Under the pieces are notes generated by a model that worked only from the letters and a program-made list of their open reading frames with translations, had not been told where the DNA came from and did not search any database. Below are positions 9,104-15,245 of a DNA stretch of 44,300 bases, in pieces. Numbering within the stretch: position 1 is the stretch's first letter; every line of letters begins with the position of its first letter. This DNA comes from Flavobacterium sp. (GTDB taxonomy: Bacteria > Bacteroidota > Bacteroidia > Flavobacteriales > Flavobacteriaceae), in assembly GCA_024644655.1 (NCBI GenBank), contig JAHEHJ010000008.1:1-44300 (forward strand). Reading direction: 5' to 3'. A program made the position numbers and the translations under genes.

Positions 9104-9203
9104 CATCATACAACACCATATTTAATACAGATGGGCATGGTGCAAAAATTGAACATCAGAATATCTAAGCCCATCCGTCTTAAATATTCAGCGTTGTAGG
9201 GCA
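9104..9203 (-). repeat. attC-like element (strong)
   Basis: Cassette orientation: ATGCCCTACAAC...GTTGTATGATG outer cores, inner arms AATATTTAAGACGGATGGGC and GCCCATCTGTATTAAATAT pairing with few mismatches, and a 32-base centre with CTGATGTTCAATTTTTG. About 100 bp. Confidence 0.75.
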
Positions 9204-9280
9204 TTTTAAAAACAGAAAAACGCCCAAAAAGAACAAAATAGACAAGCAATAGATTAATAATTATCAAAACACAAAAACAC

Positions 9281-9493
9281 ATGAGAGTACATTTTGACGA
9301 ATTATTTTCCGTACAAAACGGAATGGTACACCCTAAAGTACCAGTACACATTAACGGAATAACAATGAGTCCAGGCGTTAGCTTTGGAGGCGGAGTTTCA
9401 TTTGGAGGTGTTGATTTAACACAATTCATTGGAAAATATTTAGAAGTTGACAAAACGAGTGATGGGGTTTATGTTATCAAAGGTGTTTATTGA
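9281..9493 (+). CDS. Small Gly-rich protein encoded against the array direction
   Basis: 70 residues (MRVHFDELFSVQNG...). The middle has two SFGGG/SFGG turns, the end reads EVDKTSDGVYVIKGVY. It is the only + gene in the array and overlaps the end of the 65-aa minus gene by 17 bp (convergent). Amino-acid composition looks like a genuine protein; reversed ORFs are known in integron cassettes. Function unknown. Confidence 0.6.
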   Translation: MRVHFDELFSVQNGMVHPKVPVHINGITMSPGVSFGGGVSFGGVDLTQFIGKYLEVDKTSDGVYVIKGVY

Positions 9494-9674
9494 CGGTTAT
9501 ATATCTAAAGGCATCCGTTGACACATCTAATTTGACAACACCATATTCTTCCATAAGAGTTTGAAGACTTAAAAGAAATTCAATAGGTGCTTTTTGGGAT
9601 TCAACTTCATAAATCAACTTTGCTTCTTGGGTATATCTAACATCCCCAACGATGTAAATTTTTTCTTGTGACAT
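9477..9674 (-). CDS. Small hypothetical cassette protein (65 aa)
   Basis: MSQEKIYIVGDVRYTQEAKL... An alternating beta and helix pattern, no membrane segment. Convergent with, and overlapping, the 70-aa gene. Cassette bounded by elements at 9104 and 9730. Not recognised. Confidence 0.6.
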   Translation of the reverse strand: MSQEKIYIVGDVRYTQEAKLIYEVESQKAPIEFLLSLQTLMEEYGVVKLDVSTDAFRYITVNKHL

Positions 9675-9729
9675 ATTTTTAACTATTTAAACGTACTATG
9701 AACAGATATTTGACTTTAAAAATGAAAAA

Positions 9730-9866
9730 CGCCCTACAACATTATGTTTATGCCATTTGGGTGAACGGAAGTAATTGAACATCAGAATAAAACTGTACAT
9801 TTGGAAGTAAATAAACATTAGTATTTCAAAATCCCACCTTCGCAAAGCCGTTTACCGTTAGCCGTA
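9730..9866 (-). repeat. attC-like element (possibly hybrid)
   Basis: Cassette orientation: CGGCTAACGGTAAACGGC at one edge and AATGTTGTAGGGCG at the other, with CTGATGTTCAATTACTTCCG in the centre. The left arm (CGGCTTTGCGAAGGTGGG) and right arm (CACCCAAATGGCATAAACAT) match only in part, as if halves of two different elements were joined. Confidence 0.6.
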
Positions 9867-9869
9867 ATT

Positions 9870-10169
9870 CTAAAAAACATCTCGCCAAGTAATGTGCATC
9901 GCTTCTAATTTATCTCCAAGTATCAGACTACCATAGTTTTCAAACTTCATTTTAATTGAAGGGTAAACTTCTAATCCGTTTGGACATTGTGTTTTAAGTG
10001 GTAGCTTTCGTTTATCTTCTGAAATTTGTAACGCTTCTAAAATGAAGTCATTCAAACTTTTATATTCGGAAGAAGAACTACGGCTAACAACGTATTGCTT
10101 AACATTGCCAGCTTCATCGGTAATTTGAACTTTGTATTCCATATCAACTTTATATTTTAAATTAAACAT
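9870..10169 (-). CDS. Hypothetical cassette protein (about 99-120 aa)
   Basis: Start uncertain: the longest frame begins with GTG at 10232 inside the attC-like element; I prefer the Met at 10169 (MFNLKYKVDMEYKV), with 10142 also possible. The protein is beta/alpha with a Ser-rich loop (SRSSSS) and ends HITWRDVF. Not recognised. Stop lies just before the element at 9730. Confidence 0.6.
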   Translation of the reverse strand: MFNLKYKVDMEYKVQITDEAGNVKQYVVSRSSSSEYKSLNDFILEALQISEDKRKLPLKTQCPNGLEVYPSIKMKFENYGSLILGDKLEAMHITWRDVF

Positions 10170-10200
10170 TTGTGCTTCTAAATTGGCAACGTCAGCAATA

Positions 10201-10268
10201 CGCAAAACGTTAGCGGTAATGCCAACAGACACCCTGCTGACATTACCAACCGACTTTTTACGTTAGCA
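10201..10268 (-). repeat. Short attC-like element
   Basis: Cassette orientation: TGCTAACGTAAAAAGTCGG, then GGTAATG paired with CATTACC around a 19-base loop, then CGCTAACGTTTTGCG. About 68 bp. The stop codon of the membrane-protein gene (TAA) is inside its outer core. Confidence 0.5.
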
Positions 10269-10449
10269 TTTTAATTAAAAGGATAACTAAAAAGACAACC
10301 AATATTATTGCTAATCCACCCCAAAAAGGAAGTGTAACCCACCACCAAGACCACGTGATAACATTGCATAATTTTAGTATCACAAAAGCGACACCTAAAA
10401 GCCCTAATACACCTATACCAGAACTTGACGAATTTGAATTTTTTGACAT
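10258..10449 (-). CDS. Transmembrane Fragile-X-F-like small protein
   Basis: 63 residues: Ser-rich N terminus, first membrane segment GIGVLGLLGVAFVILKLC, the motif VITWSWWWVTLPFW, and a second membrane segment up to the end. The SWWWV/PLW pattern between two helices is that of the small proteins annotated as transmembrane Fragile-X-F in many phages; their function is not established. Shares a cassette with the lipoprotein upstream (13 bp gap). Confidence 0.7.
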   Translation of the reverse strand: MSKNSNSSSSGIGVLGLLGVAFVILKLCNVITWSWWWVTLPFWGGLAIILVVFLVILLIKMLT

Positions 10450-10461
10450 AATTTTTAAATT

Positions 10462-10707
10462 TTATTTTTGAATAATTATTTTCCCTTGCATAACACCAAA
10501 AGAAGATTTTTCTTTTGCAGAATAAACACCAGTAATTGTATCTTGAACAATTACCCAAATGTCATCTTGCTTCCAAGTAATATTTATAAACTTTTCTTGT
10601 GGTTCAATTTTTATAGTTTCAGTCCCACCAAAACTTCTTGCTCTTTGATTATCTGTACAAGAAACGAATACTAATAAGGTTATAGCTACCATTGAAATTT
10701 TACACAT
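10462..10707 (-). CDS. Small lipoprotein (cassette gene)
   Basis: 81 residues with a type II signal peptide: MCKISMVAITLLVFVSC, Cys 17 in a lipobox-like VFVSC. The mature part starts TDNQRARSFGGTETIKI and is beta-rich; this FGGT-type start is familiar from Bacteroidetes phage and prophage lipoproteins. Likely outer-membrane anchored. A role in surface exclusion is conceivable but not shown. Confidence 0.7.
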   Translation of the reverse strand: MCKISMVAITLLVFVSCTDNQRARSFGGTETIKIEPQEKFINITWKQDDIWVIVQDTITGVYSAKEKSSFGVMQGKIIIQK

Positions 10708-10746
10708 TTTATATTTGTTTTTAAGTTAAAAATTTGATTACTAAAA

Positions 10747-10768
10747 GGCACTAACCGCTAACATTGGG
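10747..10768 (-). repeat. attC right-end fragment at RyR gene end
   Basis: In cassette orientation the 3' end of the RyR gene runs into CCCAATGTTAGCGGTTAGTG. The part CCCAATGTTAGCGGT also occurs at the right end of the element at 14615. Only the right half is present; the left half is missing. Confidence 0.5.
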
Positions 10769-11033
10769 CTTCTGCATCTTTTGTTTCGCCAAATACCCAA
10801 CCTGCATCAACTTTTTCTTGCATCCAAGAATTGTGCTGTGCATCGTGTCCAGCACCAGGGTTGTTAATACGAAACGCTACACCTTTTATAGCACTTTCTC
10901 TTTGCCATTCTTCTGCTTCGTTCCAATCCTTTTGAGAATTGTCTTCGTTAGCTTCGCAAAACGCTTTGTTTGCTTGATGGCATACTTTGGCAATCTTAGC
11001 CAAATAATCGGGGTTGAAACTTACTGCTTCCAT
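10758..11033 (-). CDS. RyR-domain protein, C-terminally truncated (cassette gene)
   Basis: 91 residues. From about residue 40 it follows the RyR domain: EEWQRESAIKGVAFRINNP, then AQHNSWMQEKVDAGWVFGE and KDAE. In the family a KTHPC.VPY.EL segment follows; here it is replaced by AQC and a stop made by the GTTAG core of an attC fragment. RyR domains in bacteria and phages have been linked to nucleotide-signal sensing. Whether the short form folds is unclear. Confidence 0.75.
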   Translation of the reverse strand: MEAVSFNPDYLAKIAKVCHQANKAFCEANEDNSQKDWNEAEEWQRESAIKGVAFRINNPGAGHDAQHNSWMQEKVDAGWVFGETKDAEAQC

Positions 11034-11086
11034 TTTATTAAGTGAGTTTTATAAAGGTCGCTCAAACCTGTATCTCGAAAACGGCA

Positions 11087-11221
11087 GCCACTAACATTGC
11101 ATTGGCAAAAAAGGGGCTTGACGTTGTTAATTGAACTTTCGTACTACTATTTAGCATTGTGCAAAGGCTGAACATTTGAGTTTCAAAACCACTTCTTCGC
11201 CAATCTGCATCACGTTATCAG
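11087..11221 (-). repeat. attC-like element (strong)
   Basis: Cassette orientation: CTGATAACGTGATGC...GCAATGTTAGTGGC. Inner arms GATTGGCGAAGAAGTGG and CCCCTTTTTTGCCAATGC pair, and the centre contains AGTACGAAAGTTCAATTAAC. 135 bp. The stop of the 146-aa gene overlaps its left core. Confidence 0.75.
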
Positions 11222-11658
11222 TCAGTTAAGACTTCCTGTAACTTTAAAATTTCGTTTTCTATTTCAAGTATTTTTTTTTTATAAAATTCAATACTCGAAA
11301 TAGCATTTAACTTTCTTTTTTGCAAAGCTTCTATTTTGTTTTTGGTGTCTATTTTTATAAACCCATCTAAAATATCTACATTATTAAAATCTTCTTTTCT
11401 TATTGTTAAGCAATCGTTTTTCCTTTTATCCTCAAATAAAACAACCTTGCTTGCACCCATTTTAAAACAGTTCATAATATTATCTTTAATTTCTTCAAAT
11501 CTTTTACGAGGTTTAAAAGAAACAGTTTGACTAAATCCATCGGCAAAAGCCTCGGCAGTTGAAAACAACCGAACGGCTAACTCGGGGTTTTGTGCAAGGT
11601 TGGCGGACGGAAGTTGGGATAATATCATCTTCGGTTCGGCTTGAAGTTCTTTATTCAT
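11218..11658 (-). CDS. Hypothetical cassette protein with coiled-coil C terminus
   Basis: 146 residues. Residues 15-27 (LPSANLAQNPELA) are encoded by a stretch that looks like the right half of an attC site (11573-11610). The rest has a KP-R-R-F-EIKDN segment, a beta unit KVVLFEDKRKND and a C-terminal coiled coil. Not recognised. Spans into the element at 11087 with its stop. Confidence 0.65.
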   Translation of the reverse strand: MNKELQAEPKMILSQLPSANLAQNPELAVRLFSTAEAFADGFSQTVSFKPRKRFEEIKDNIMNCFKMGASKVVLFEDKRKNDCLTIRKEDFNNVDILDGFIKIDTKNKIEALQKRKLNAISSIEFYKKKILEIENEILKLQEVLTD

Positions 11659-11743
11659 CTTTTTGTTTTTAATTTTGAACTAAATTAACCCTAAAAAAGC
11701 AATACTGCCAAAAGTAATATCTTCATCGGGTATTTGAGCTATT

Positions 11744-11968
11744 TTAAGACACCACATCAAAAAGAGTTGGTTGGTCTATTTTTGCCACTTCATTGCATTG
11801 ACATTTACCACCAAAATGTAAATCGGCACTTTCAACCATTTCTACTTTATCGCCACGATTGACATATTGTTTTAAGTTTCTCAACCAATCCTTATCTGTG
11901 TAACAATAAGGCTCATGACAAGCGGCAAAAACAGAACCGCAACATTGTCTTTTAATTACTTGTATCAT
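11744..11968 (-). CDS. Cys-rich conserved phage protein
   Basis: 74 residues from the preferred start MIQVIKRQCCGSVFAAC; an in-frame GTG/ATG at 11992 would add eight residues. CCGSVFAACHEPYCYTDKDW, then FGGKCQC: five or more Cys plus His suggest a metal site. The pattern is known to me from hypothetical proteins in Bacteroidetes phages. Upstream in the same unit as the 146-aa gene. Confidence 0.65.
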   Translation of the reverse strand: MIQVIKRQCCGSVFAACHEPYCYTDKDWLRNLKQYVNRGDKVEMVESADLHFGGKCQCNEVAKIDQPTLFDVVS

Positions 11969-11986
11969 AATTTTTGAATAAAAACG

Positions 11987-12084
11987 ACACATAACAAGGC
12001 TTTACGTAGTAGCCATATTAAGTGTCATGGTTAATTTTAAGTTTCTAATAAGGGCCACTACGCAAAGCCCAGATATGTTATGCA
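11987..12084 (-). repeat. attC-like element (strong)
   Basis: Cassette orientation: GCATAACATATCTGGGCTTTG...GCCTTGTTATGTGTC. Arms GGGCTTTGCGTAGTGGCC and GGCTACTACGTAAAGCC pair along 17 bases with two mismatches. 98 bp. The cleanest element in the array. Confidence 0.8.
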
Positions 12085-12089
12085 TCATG

Positions 12090-12314
12090 CTATGACACCT
12101 CGTAATCAGTAAAATCACAAGTTGACCTGACAAATGCATGACCTCTACCATCATGTGCTTTAATGGCTGCATCCCACGTGTTGCCGTGTTGTTCTCTTTC
12201 TTTCTGTTTGGCAATAGCCATTGTGAAGGTTAGAGTTTCTAATAAATCTCCATCGTGTTCAAATTGGCCTTTAATTTTATCATAAAACCAATCTATTGCT
12301 GTTTGTTTTGACAT
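12090..12314 (-). CDS. Conserved hypothetical phage protein (74 aa)
   Basis: MSKQTAIDWFYDKIKG... with a middle AIAKQKEREQHGNTWDAA. The MSKQTA-(I/V)-W start and the K-EREQ-GNTW-A segment are seen in small proteins of many Bacteroidetes phages and prophages. Function unknown. Stop (TAG) lies four bases before the element at 11987. Confidence 0.7.
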   Translation of the reverse strand: MSKQTAIDWFYDKIKGQFEHDGDLLETLTFTMAIAKQKEREQHGNTWDAAIKAHDGRGHAFVRSTCDFTDYEVS

Positions 12315-12332
12315 TCGTTTTCTAATTTACTT

Positions 12333-12378
12333 TAGTGGTTAAAATCGGATTCTTTGGCAAATCCAGAATACGTTAAAT
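12333..12378 (-). repeat. Weak attC-like hairpin
   Basis: Cassette orientation: AATTTAACGTATTC, then hairpin GGATTTGCCAAAGAATCC. The stop (TAA) of the 136-aa gene sits in the TTTAAC core. No convincing right half, so it may be a degenerate element or a simple terminator. Confidence 0.35.
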
Positions 12379-12783
12379 TATAGTTTGAGAATCCCAAATC
12401 CTGACAACTTTTTTTATGTAGTCACGATTTACAAACCTATGCTTTTCAGTTCTGTATTCACCTTCAAACATATAGCATATAATCGAATCAGCTTTACCCA
12501 TGTGAAAACAAGATACAAAATATTGGTTTTTAGGATTAAATCTTGCAAAAAAGTGCCTACATTGCTCATTTTCTAAGCTGAAATTTTGACATTTTTTCAC
12601 GTGTTCAAGAAATTGCAAACGTTGACTGTCATTCATTTTGTGATAATGACGATCTGAGAAATCATCAAAGCACATTGACCTTGCAATAGCTTTTGGCGGA
12701 ATAACTGATTCGGCTAAAAACATTAATTCAAAAAAGTCAATATCAAAATTGCCGTTCTGTTTTTCAATTAAACTTTCGTTCAT
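12373..12783 (-). CDS. Conserved hypothetical phage protein (136 aa)
   Basis: FFELMFLAESVIPPKAIARS and later ARFNPKNQYFVSCFHMG are motifs of a family of small hypothetical proteins found in Bacteroidetes phages. Helical N-terminal half, beta-rich C-terminal half, no signal or membrane segment. Its 5' leader shares 37 bp with that of the methylase gene at 13567. Confidence 0.7.
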   Translation of the reverse strand: MNESLIEKQNGNFDIDFFELMFLAESVIPPKAIARSMCFDDFSDRHYHKMNDSQRLQFLEHVKKCQNFSLENEQCRHFFARFNPKNQYFVSCFHMGKADSIICYMFEGEYRTEKHRFVNRDYIKKVVRIWDSQTII

Positions 12784-12791
12784 AATTTCAA

Positions 12792-12828
12792 CTTTTGATT
12801 TTCAATTTAGATTTCGGTTCGGCAACTT
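12792..12828 (-). repeat. 37-bp leader repeat, copy 1
   Basis: Identical to 13568-13604. Both lie directly upstream of a cassette gene start and inside an attC-like element, ending in GTTGCCGAACCGAAATC. Points to exchange between cassettes. Confidence 0.9.
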
Positions 12829-12852
12829 CGCCAATAACCAAAGGTTAGCGGT
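12811..12852 (-). repeat. attC-like half element after methylase gene
   Basis: Cassette orientation: CCGCTAACCTTTGG, then an imperfect hairpin GGTTATTGGC/GCCGAACC. The methylase stop (TAA) is inside the CGCTAAC core. The right half is not obvious. Confidence 0.5.
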
Positions 12853-13567
12853 CATTCTGAAAGACCGCTTCCCATAAACGAGCCTGACTGACAAATCCCT
12901 CATATCTTTTGTTTTGTTTGTTAAAATATTCCTCGTCAATTTCGCATCCGACAAAGTGAAGATTGTTTTTATTTGCTGAAATCCTGCTACTGCCACTCCC
13001 TAAATGAGTATCTAAAACTTTCATTCCTTCTTCTGCTTTTGCATATTGAAAAACAAAATCGTAAATCCCTATTGGCTTTTGCGTTGGGTGAAAACGTTCC
13101 AGATCCATACTTGACTTTTTGTAAATTTTTGCAGGTTTATCAAAAGAAGTCCAAACCAACTCACAAGCTGAAAGCGTAGGCATATCTTGCTTTTTATCCC
13201 AACAAATAAACCCTCTTGTATTTGGCAAAAAGTCAAGAAAGTAATTTGCACCGAATATTATTTGATTTTGTGAAACTCTAAACAATTCAGTCCAGTATTC
13301 ATAGTTTGGCAAAATATCCCAATCCTTATTTCTGTAAAGTTCAGCCATAGGAGTATTTTTTAATTTACCACCACCATCTTGAAGTCTATTACCTAATCCA
13401 TACGGTGGGTCAACAACAGCCAAATCAAAGTATTTATCAGGGTAATGTTTCATAAGTTCTATGTTATCCATCAAATACACTTCGGACACCAAAGGCACTG
13501 CACCTAACAAGGTATTGCCAAAAGTGGGGCTGACGTGCTTTCTATAAACATTTGTATCTATATTCAT
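12845..13567 (-). CDS. Beta-class N6/N4 DNA methyltransferase (cassette gene)
   Basis: 240 residues, the usual size for a phage orphan methylase of the N6_N4_Mtase family. Catalytic motif IV DPPYG at 53-57, motif X region HPTQKP at 160-165, SAM-binding motif I DTHLGSGSS at 186-194: the IV-X-I order defines the beta class. Transfers methyl from SAM to an exocyclic amino group; target sequence not predictable. No endonuclease gene is adjacent, so protection from host restriction is the likely role. Residues about 11-23 (HVSPTFGNTLLGA) are encoded by an attC-like right half. A paralogue, frameshifted, lies at 21989. Confidence 0.9.
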   Translation of the reverse strand: MNIDTNVYRKHVSPTFGNTLLGAVPLVSEVYLMDNIELMKHYPDKYFDLAVVDPPYGLGNRLQDGGGKLKNTPMAELYRNKDWDILPNYEYWTELFRVSQNQIIFGANYFLDFLPNTRGFICWDKKQDMPTLSACELVWTSFDKPAKIYKKSSMDLERFHPTQKPIGIYDFVFQYAKAEEGMKVLDTHLGSGSSRISANKNNLHFVGCEIDEEYFNKQNKRYEGFVSQARLWEAVFQNDR

Positions 13568-13631
13568 CTTTTGATTTTCAATTTAGATTTCGGTTCGGCA
13601 ACTTTGAAATTTCCCAAACGTTATCGGTCAT
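13499..13631 (-). repeat. attC-like element overlapping methylase start
   Basis: Cassette orientation: GACCGATAACGTTTGGG at the left; right half GCCCCACTTTTGGCAATAC then CTTGTTAGGTGC. The methylase ATG (13567) lies between the halves and the right half is translated. Arms pair only in part. Contains ATACAAATGTTTATAG in the central position. Confidence 0.55.
13568..13604 (-). repeat. 37-bp leader repeat, copy 2
   Basis: Identical to 12792-12828; see that entry. Directly precedes the methylase ATG. Confidence 0.9.
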
Positions 13632-13852
13632 TGCAAGTAACACTGCAACTTTGAAATTTCCCTTTCTAAATACCATTTTGCTTTTTGTAGATCTTGAATG
13701 GTTTTATCAGTTTCTTTTTTACCAGCTCTTGAAATATACTTAACCGTATTTCCAAGACAGAAACCCAAATCCCAAGCCTCAATTACTTTTATAGCTTCAT
13801 AGGTATTATCAGCACCGCCATAATGTTTTGGGTGGTTTACTTGTTCGTTCAT
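13628..13852 (-). CDS. DUF3310 protein (cassette gene)
   Basis: 74 residues. VNHPKHYGG (5-13), YEAIKVIEAWDLGFCLGN and VKYISRAGKK are the hallmarks of DUF3310, a small family common in phages and often labelled nucleotide kinase-like without proof. The C-terminal end (KLQCYLQ) differs from the usual KLEK-type end and is encoded by an 18-base string repeated in the flank (13598-13615 and 13645-13662), so the tail was probably remade by recombination. Confidence 0.85.
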   Translation of the reverse strand: MNEQVNHPKHYGGADNTYEAIKVIEAWDLGFCLGNTVKYISRAGKKETDKTIQDLQKAKWYLEREISKLQCYLQ

Positions 13853-13878
13853 AGTTCTAATGCTTTAAGTATCGTTCG

Positions 13879-14049
13879 TTATCGGTAATTATTTGACAGT
13901 CCACGTTTGATAAATTCCTCAAACGTAATGTATTTATATTTTTTACCATACAAACAATAATTCTCTGCTAAATAGTTAATATAAGCCTCTTTTTTTGATG
14001 GTTTTGGTAGTCTAATTTTTTCATAAATAAAATTAAATTTTTCTTTCAT
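13879..14049 (-). CDS. Small basic hypothetical protein (56 aa)
   Basis: MKEKFNFIYEKIRLPKPSKK and an end ITFEEFIKRGLSNNYR; Lys/Tyr-rich. The TAA stop forms the CGATAACG core of a short attC-like remnant (13870-13886), the same stop/core overlap seen in neighbouring cassettes, which supports it as a cassette gene. Function unknown. Confidence 0.6.
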   Translation of the reverse strand: MKEKFNFIYEKIRLPKPSKKEAYINYLAENYCLYGKKYKYITFEEFIKRGLSNNYR

Positions 14050-14100
14050 TTTATTTGTTTTTAAACTTTGTGAGTTGCTTTAAGCTATGCTGAATCATCA

Positions 14101-14153
14101 TTGCTAGTTGGAACATTCTCGATAGCACATCTTAAAACACTATCGTTAGCAAT
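14101..14153 (-). repeat. Short attC-like element
   Basis: Cassette orientation: TTGCTAACGATAG, a 14-base loop, CTATCGAGAATGTTCC, then AACTAGCAA. Outer TTGCTA/TAGCAA and inner GATAG/CTATC pair. Lies six bases past the stop of the 136-aa membrane protein. Confidence 0.55.
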
Positions 14154-14157
14154 AATA

Positions 14158-14568
14158 CTACCATTCATCATACCAAGATTCAGGAATTAAATAAGATACA
14201 AATAAACCCACAATATTTACACCTAAAATTATTAATACAACTAATCCTATTAGGTTATTTATTGAATACCATATGCTTACATCTTTATTTAAGTAAAAGC
14301 ATACGTTTTCCCCAACTTTTTTTGAAAAATATGTAGTTGGGGTACATCCTATTGAACGAAATCCACTTTTATTAAATTGAATATTAAGATATAATTCAGT
14401 CCTTACACCGTGTTTTATTGTAACTTCATCTGACGATTTTGAAATAACATTACCACAATCTAAATATTTTGGCATCATTTCATTTGCCAAGAAATGATAA
14501 GAACAATAAATAAGATAAATTGACAATGGTAATAATGTAGTTATTTGTGCTATATTTTTAAACTTCAT
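14158..14568 (-). CDS. Two-helix membrane protein (cassette gene)
   Basis: 136 residues: N-terminal membrane segment (about 9-29), an extracytoplasmic or cytoplasmic beta-rich domain with three Cys, a second membrane segment (about 103-127) and an aromatic tail (PESWYDEW). Resembles DUF3592-like membrane proteins in layout only. Function unknown. Confidence 0.65.
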   Translation of the reverse strand: MKFKNIAQITTLLPLSIYLIYCSYHFLANEMMPKYLDCGNVISKSSDEVTIKHGVRTELYLNIQFNKSGFRSIGCTPTTYFSKKVGENVCFYLNKDVSIWYSINNLIGLVVLIILGVNIVGLFVSYLIPESWYDEW

Positions 14569-14614
14569 TTTTATAAATTATTAATGGGCAACCCCTATGA
14601 ATTAAAAAGTAATA

Positions 14615-14705
14615 CCGCTAACATTGGGTTTAGCAAAAAAGGGCTTGACTTTGTAAATTGAACATTTGTACTACTATCAACATTTGATTTAAAAGCCCCT
14701 AACAT
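14615..14705 (-). repeat. attC-like element at array head
   Basis: Cassette orientation: AAATGTTAGGGGCTTTT...GCCCTTTTTTGCTAAACCC then AATGTTAGCGG; the centre has AGTACAAATGTTCAATTTAC, very close to the centre of the element at 11087. The left half is weak, and the first gene's stop lies in its GTTAG. Confidence 0.6.
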
Positions 14706-15229
14706 TTCAGGATGTGATTTGATATTTTAATTACATATTTTAATTTTATAGGTGATTTTTTGCCTGTAAACAATGACACTTCAAAACAGTAATTATTTAA
14801 AAAATCTTGGAAAGTAATCATTCCGTTGGCGTACATAAAAAAACCAGTTATAAGAATAGTATAAAAACTATCCATTTGATAACAATATGTTTTTTTTTTA
14901 TAAAAAGCCTTAACAGATTTATATAATTCATTTTTACCTTTTGCACCTAACCTTAATTCTACTTTCTTAATATAATCTTTAAGAACTAAATATTTATCAA
15001 TAGCATTGTCTGATACTTCATTTTCTTCTGAAATAAATTCCTGTGGATTTGTTTTATTTGTTACTATTATTTGATTACAAAAATCAGACAAACTTTCAGC
15101 TTGTTTCCAATTTAAAGGATTGTGTTTTGCTATTCTTTTTGCTAAATCAAAATCCCTGTGGGCTGTATATAGCCAACAAAATAGATAAATCCATTCTATT
15201 CTATTGTAATTTCTATTTGATATTTTCAT
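14699..15229 (-). CDS. Hypothetical protein, first gene of the array
   Basis: 176 residues from MKISNRNYNRIEWIYLF. The upstream Met at 15289 is rejected because a promoter -7 box (15250-15257) lies between. Helical, Lys-rich, with an aromatic N-terminal segment; ends KISNHILKC. Not recognised. Stop codon is part of a GTTAG core (TGT TAG), as in the RyR gene, so its original 3' end may have been lost at a cassette junction. Confidence 0.65.
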   Translation of the reverse strand: MKISNRNYNRIEWIYLFCWLYTAHRDFDLAKRIAKHNPLNWKQAESLSDFCNQIIVTNKTNPQEFISEENEVSDNAIDKYLVLKDYIKKVELRLGAKGKNELYKSVKAFYKKKTYCYQMDSFYTILITGFFMYANGMITFQDFLNNYCFEVSLFTGKKSPIKLKYVIKISNHILKC

Positions 15230-15245
15230 GTTTTTAATAAAACTA

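Larger units (their letters stand above)
7996..14705 (-). mobile_element. Integron-like gene cassette array without integrase (CALIN-like)
   Basis: About a dozen minus-strand units of one or two small genes, each followed by an imperfect inverted repeat with attC hallmarks: R''-like ...TAAC, inner arms that pair with bulges, a variable centre often holding ATGTTCAAT, and R'-like GTTA.... The gene stop often lies in or next to R''. Individual elements are listed separately (7996, 8487, 9104, 9730, 10201, 10747, 11087, 11987, 12333, 12811, 13499, 14101, 14615). No tyrosine recombinase occurs in the window, so movement would need a host integron integrase in trans. A promoter at 15250-15280 reads into the array like an integron Pc. 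Call by eye; covariance-model confirmation is lacking. Confidence 0.7.

Noticed and set aside
10468..11045. Plus-strand frames of 68 and 93 aa
   Set aside because: Mirror the lipoprotein and RyR genes, which have recognisable motifs.
8003..14705. CRISPR array as explanation of the repeated gaps
   Set aside because: The repeats are palindromic, variable in length and sequence, and separated by genes, not by uniform short spacers.
8003..14705. Simple rho-independent terminators as explanation of the gaps
   Set aside because: Stems are bulged and lack T runs, and outer AAC/GTT cores recur; true terminators in this genome (16158, 25891) look different.
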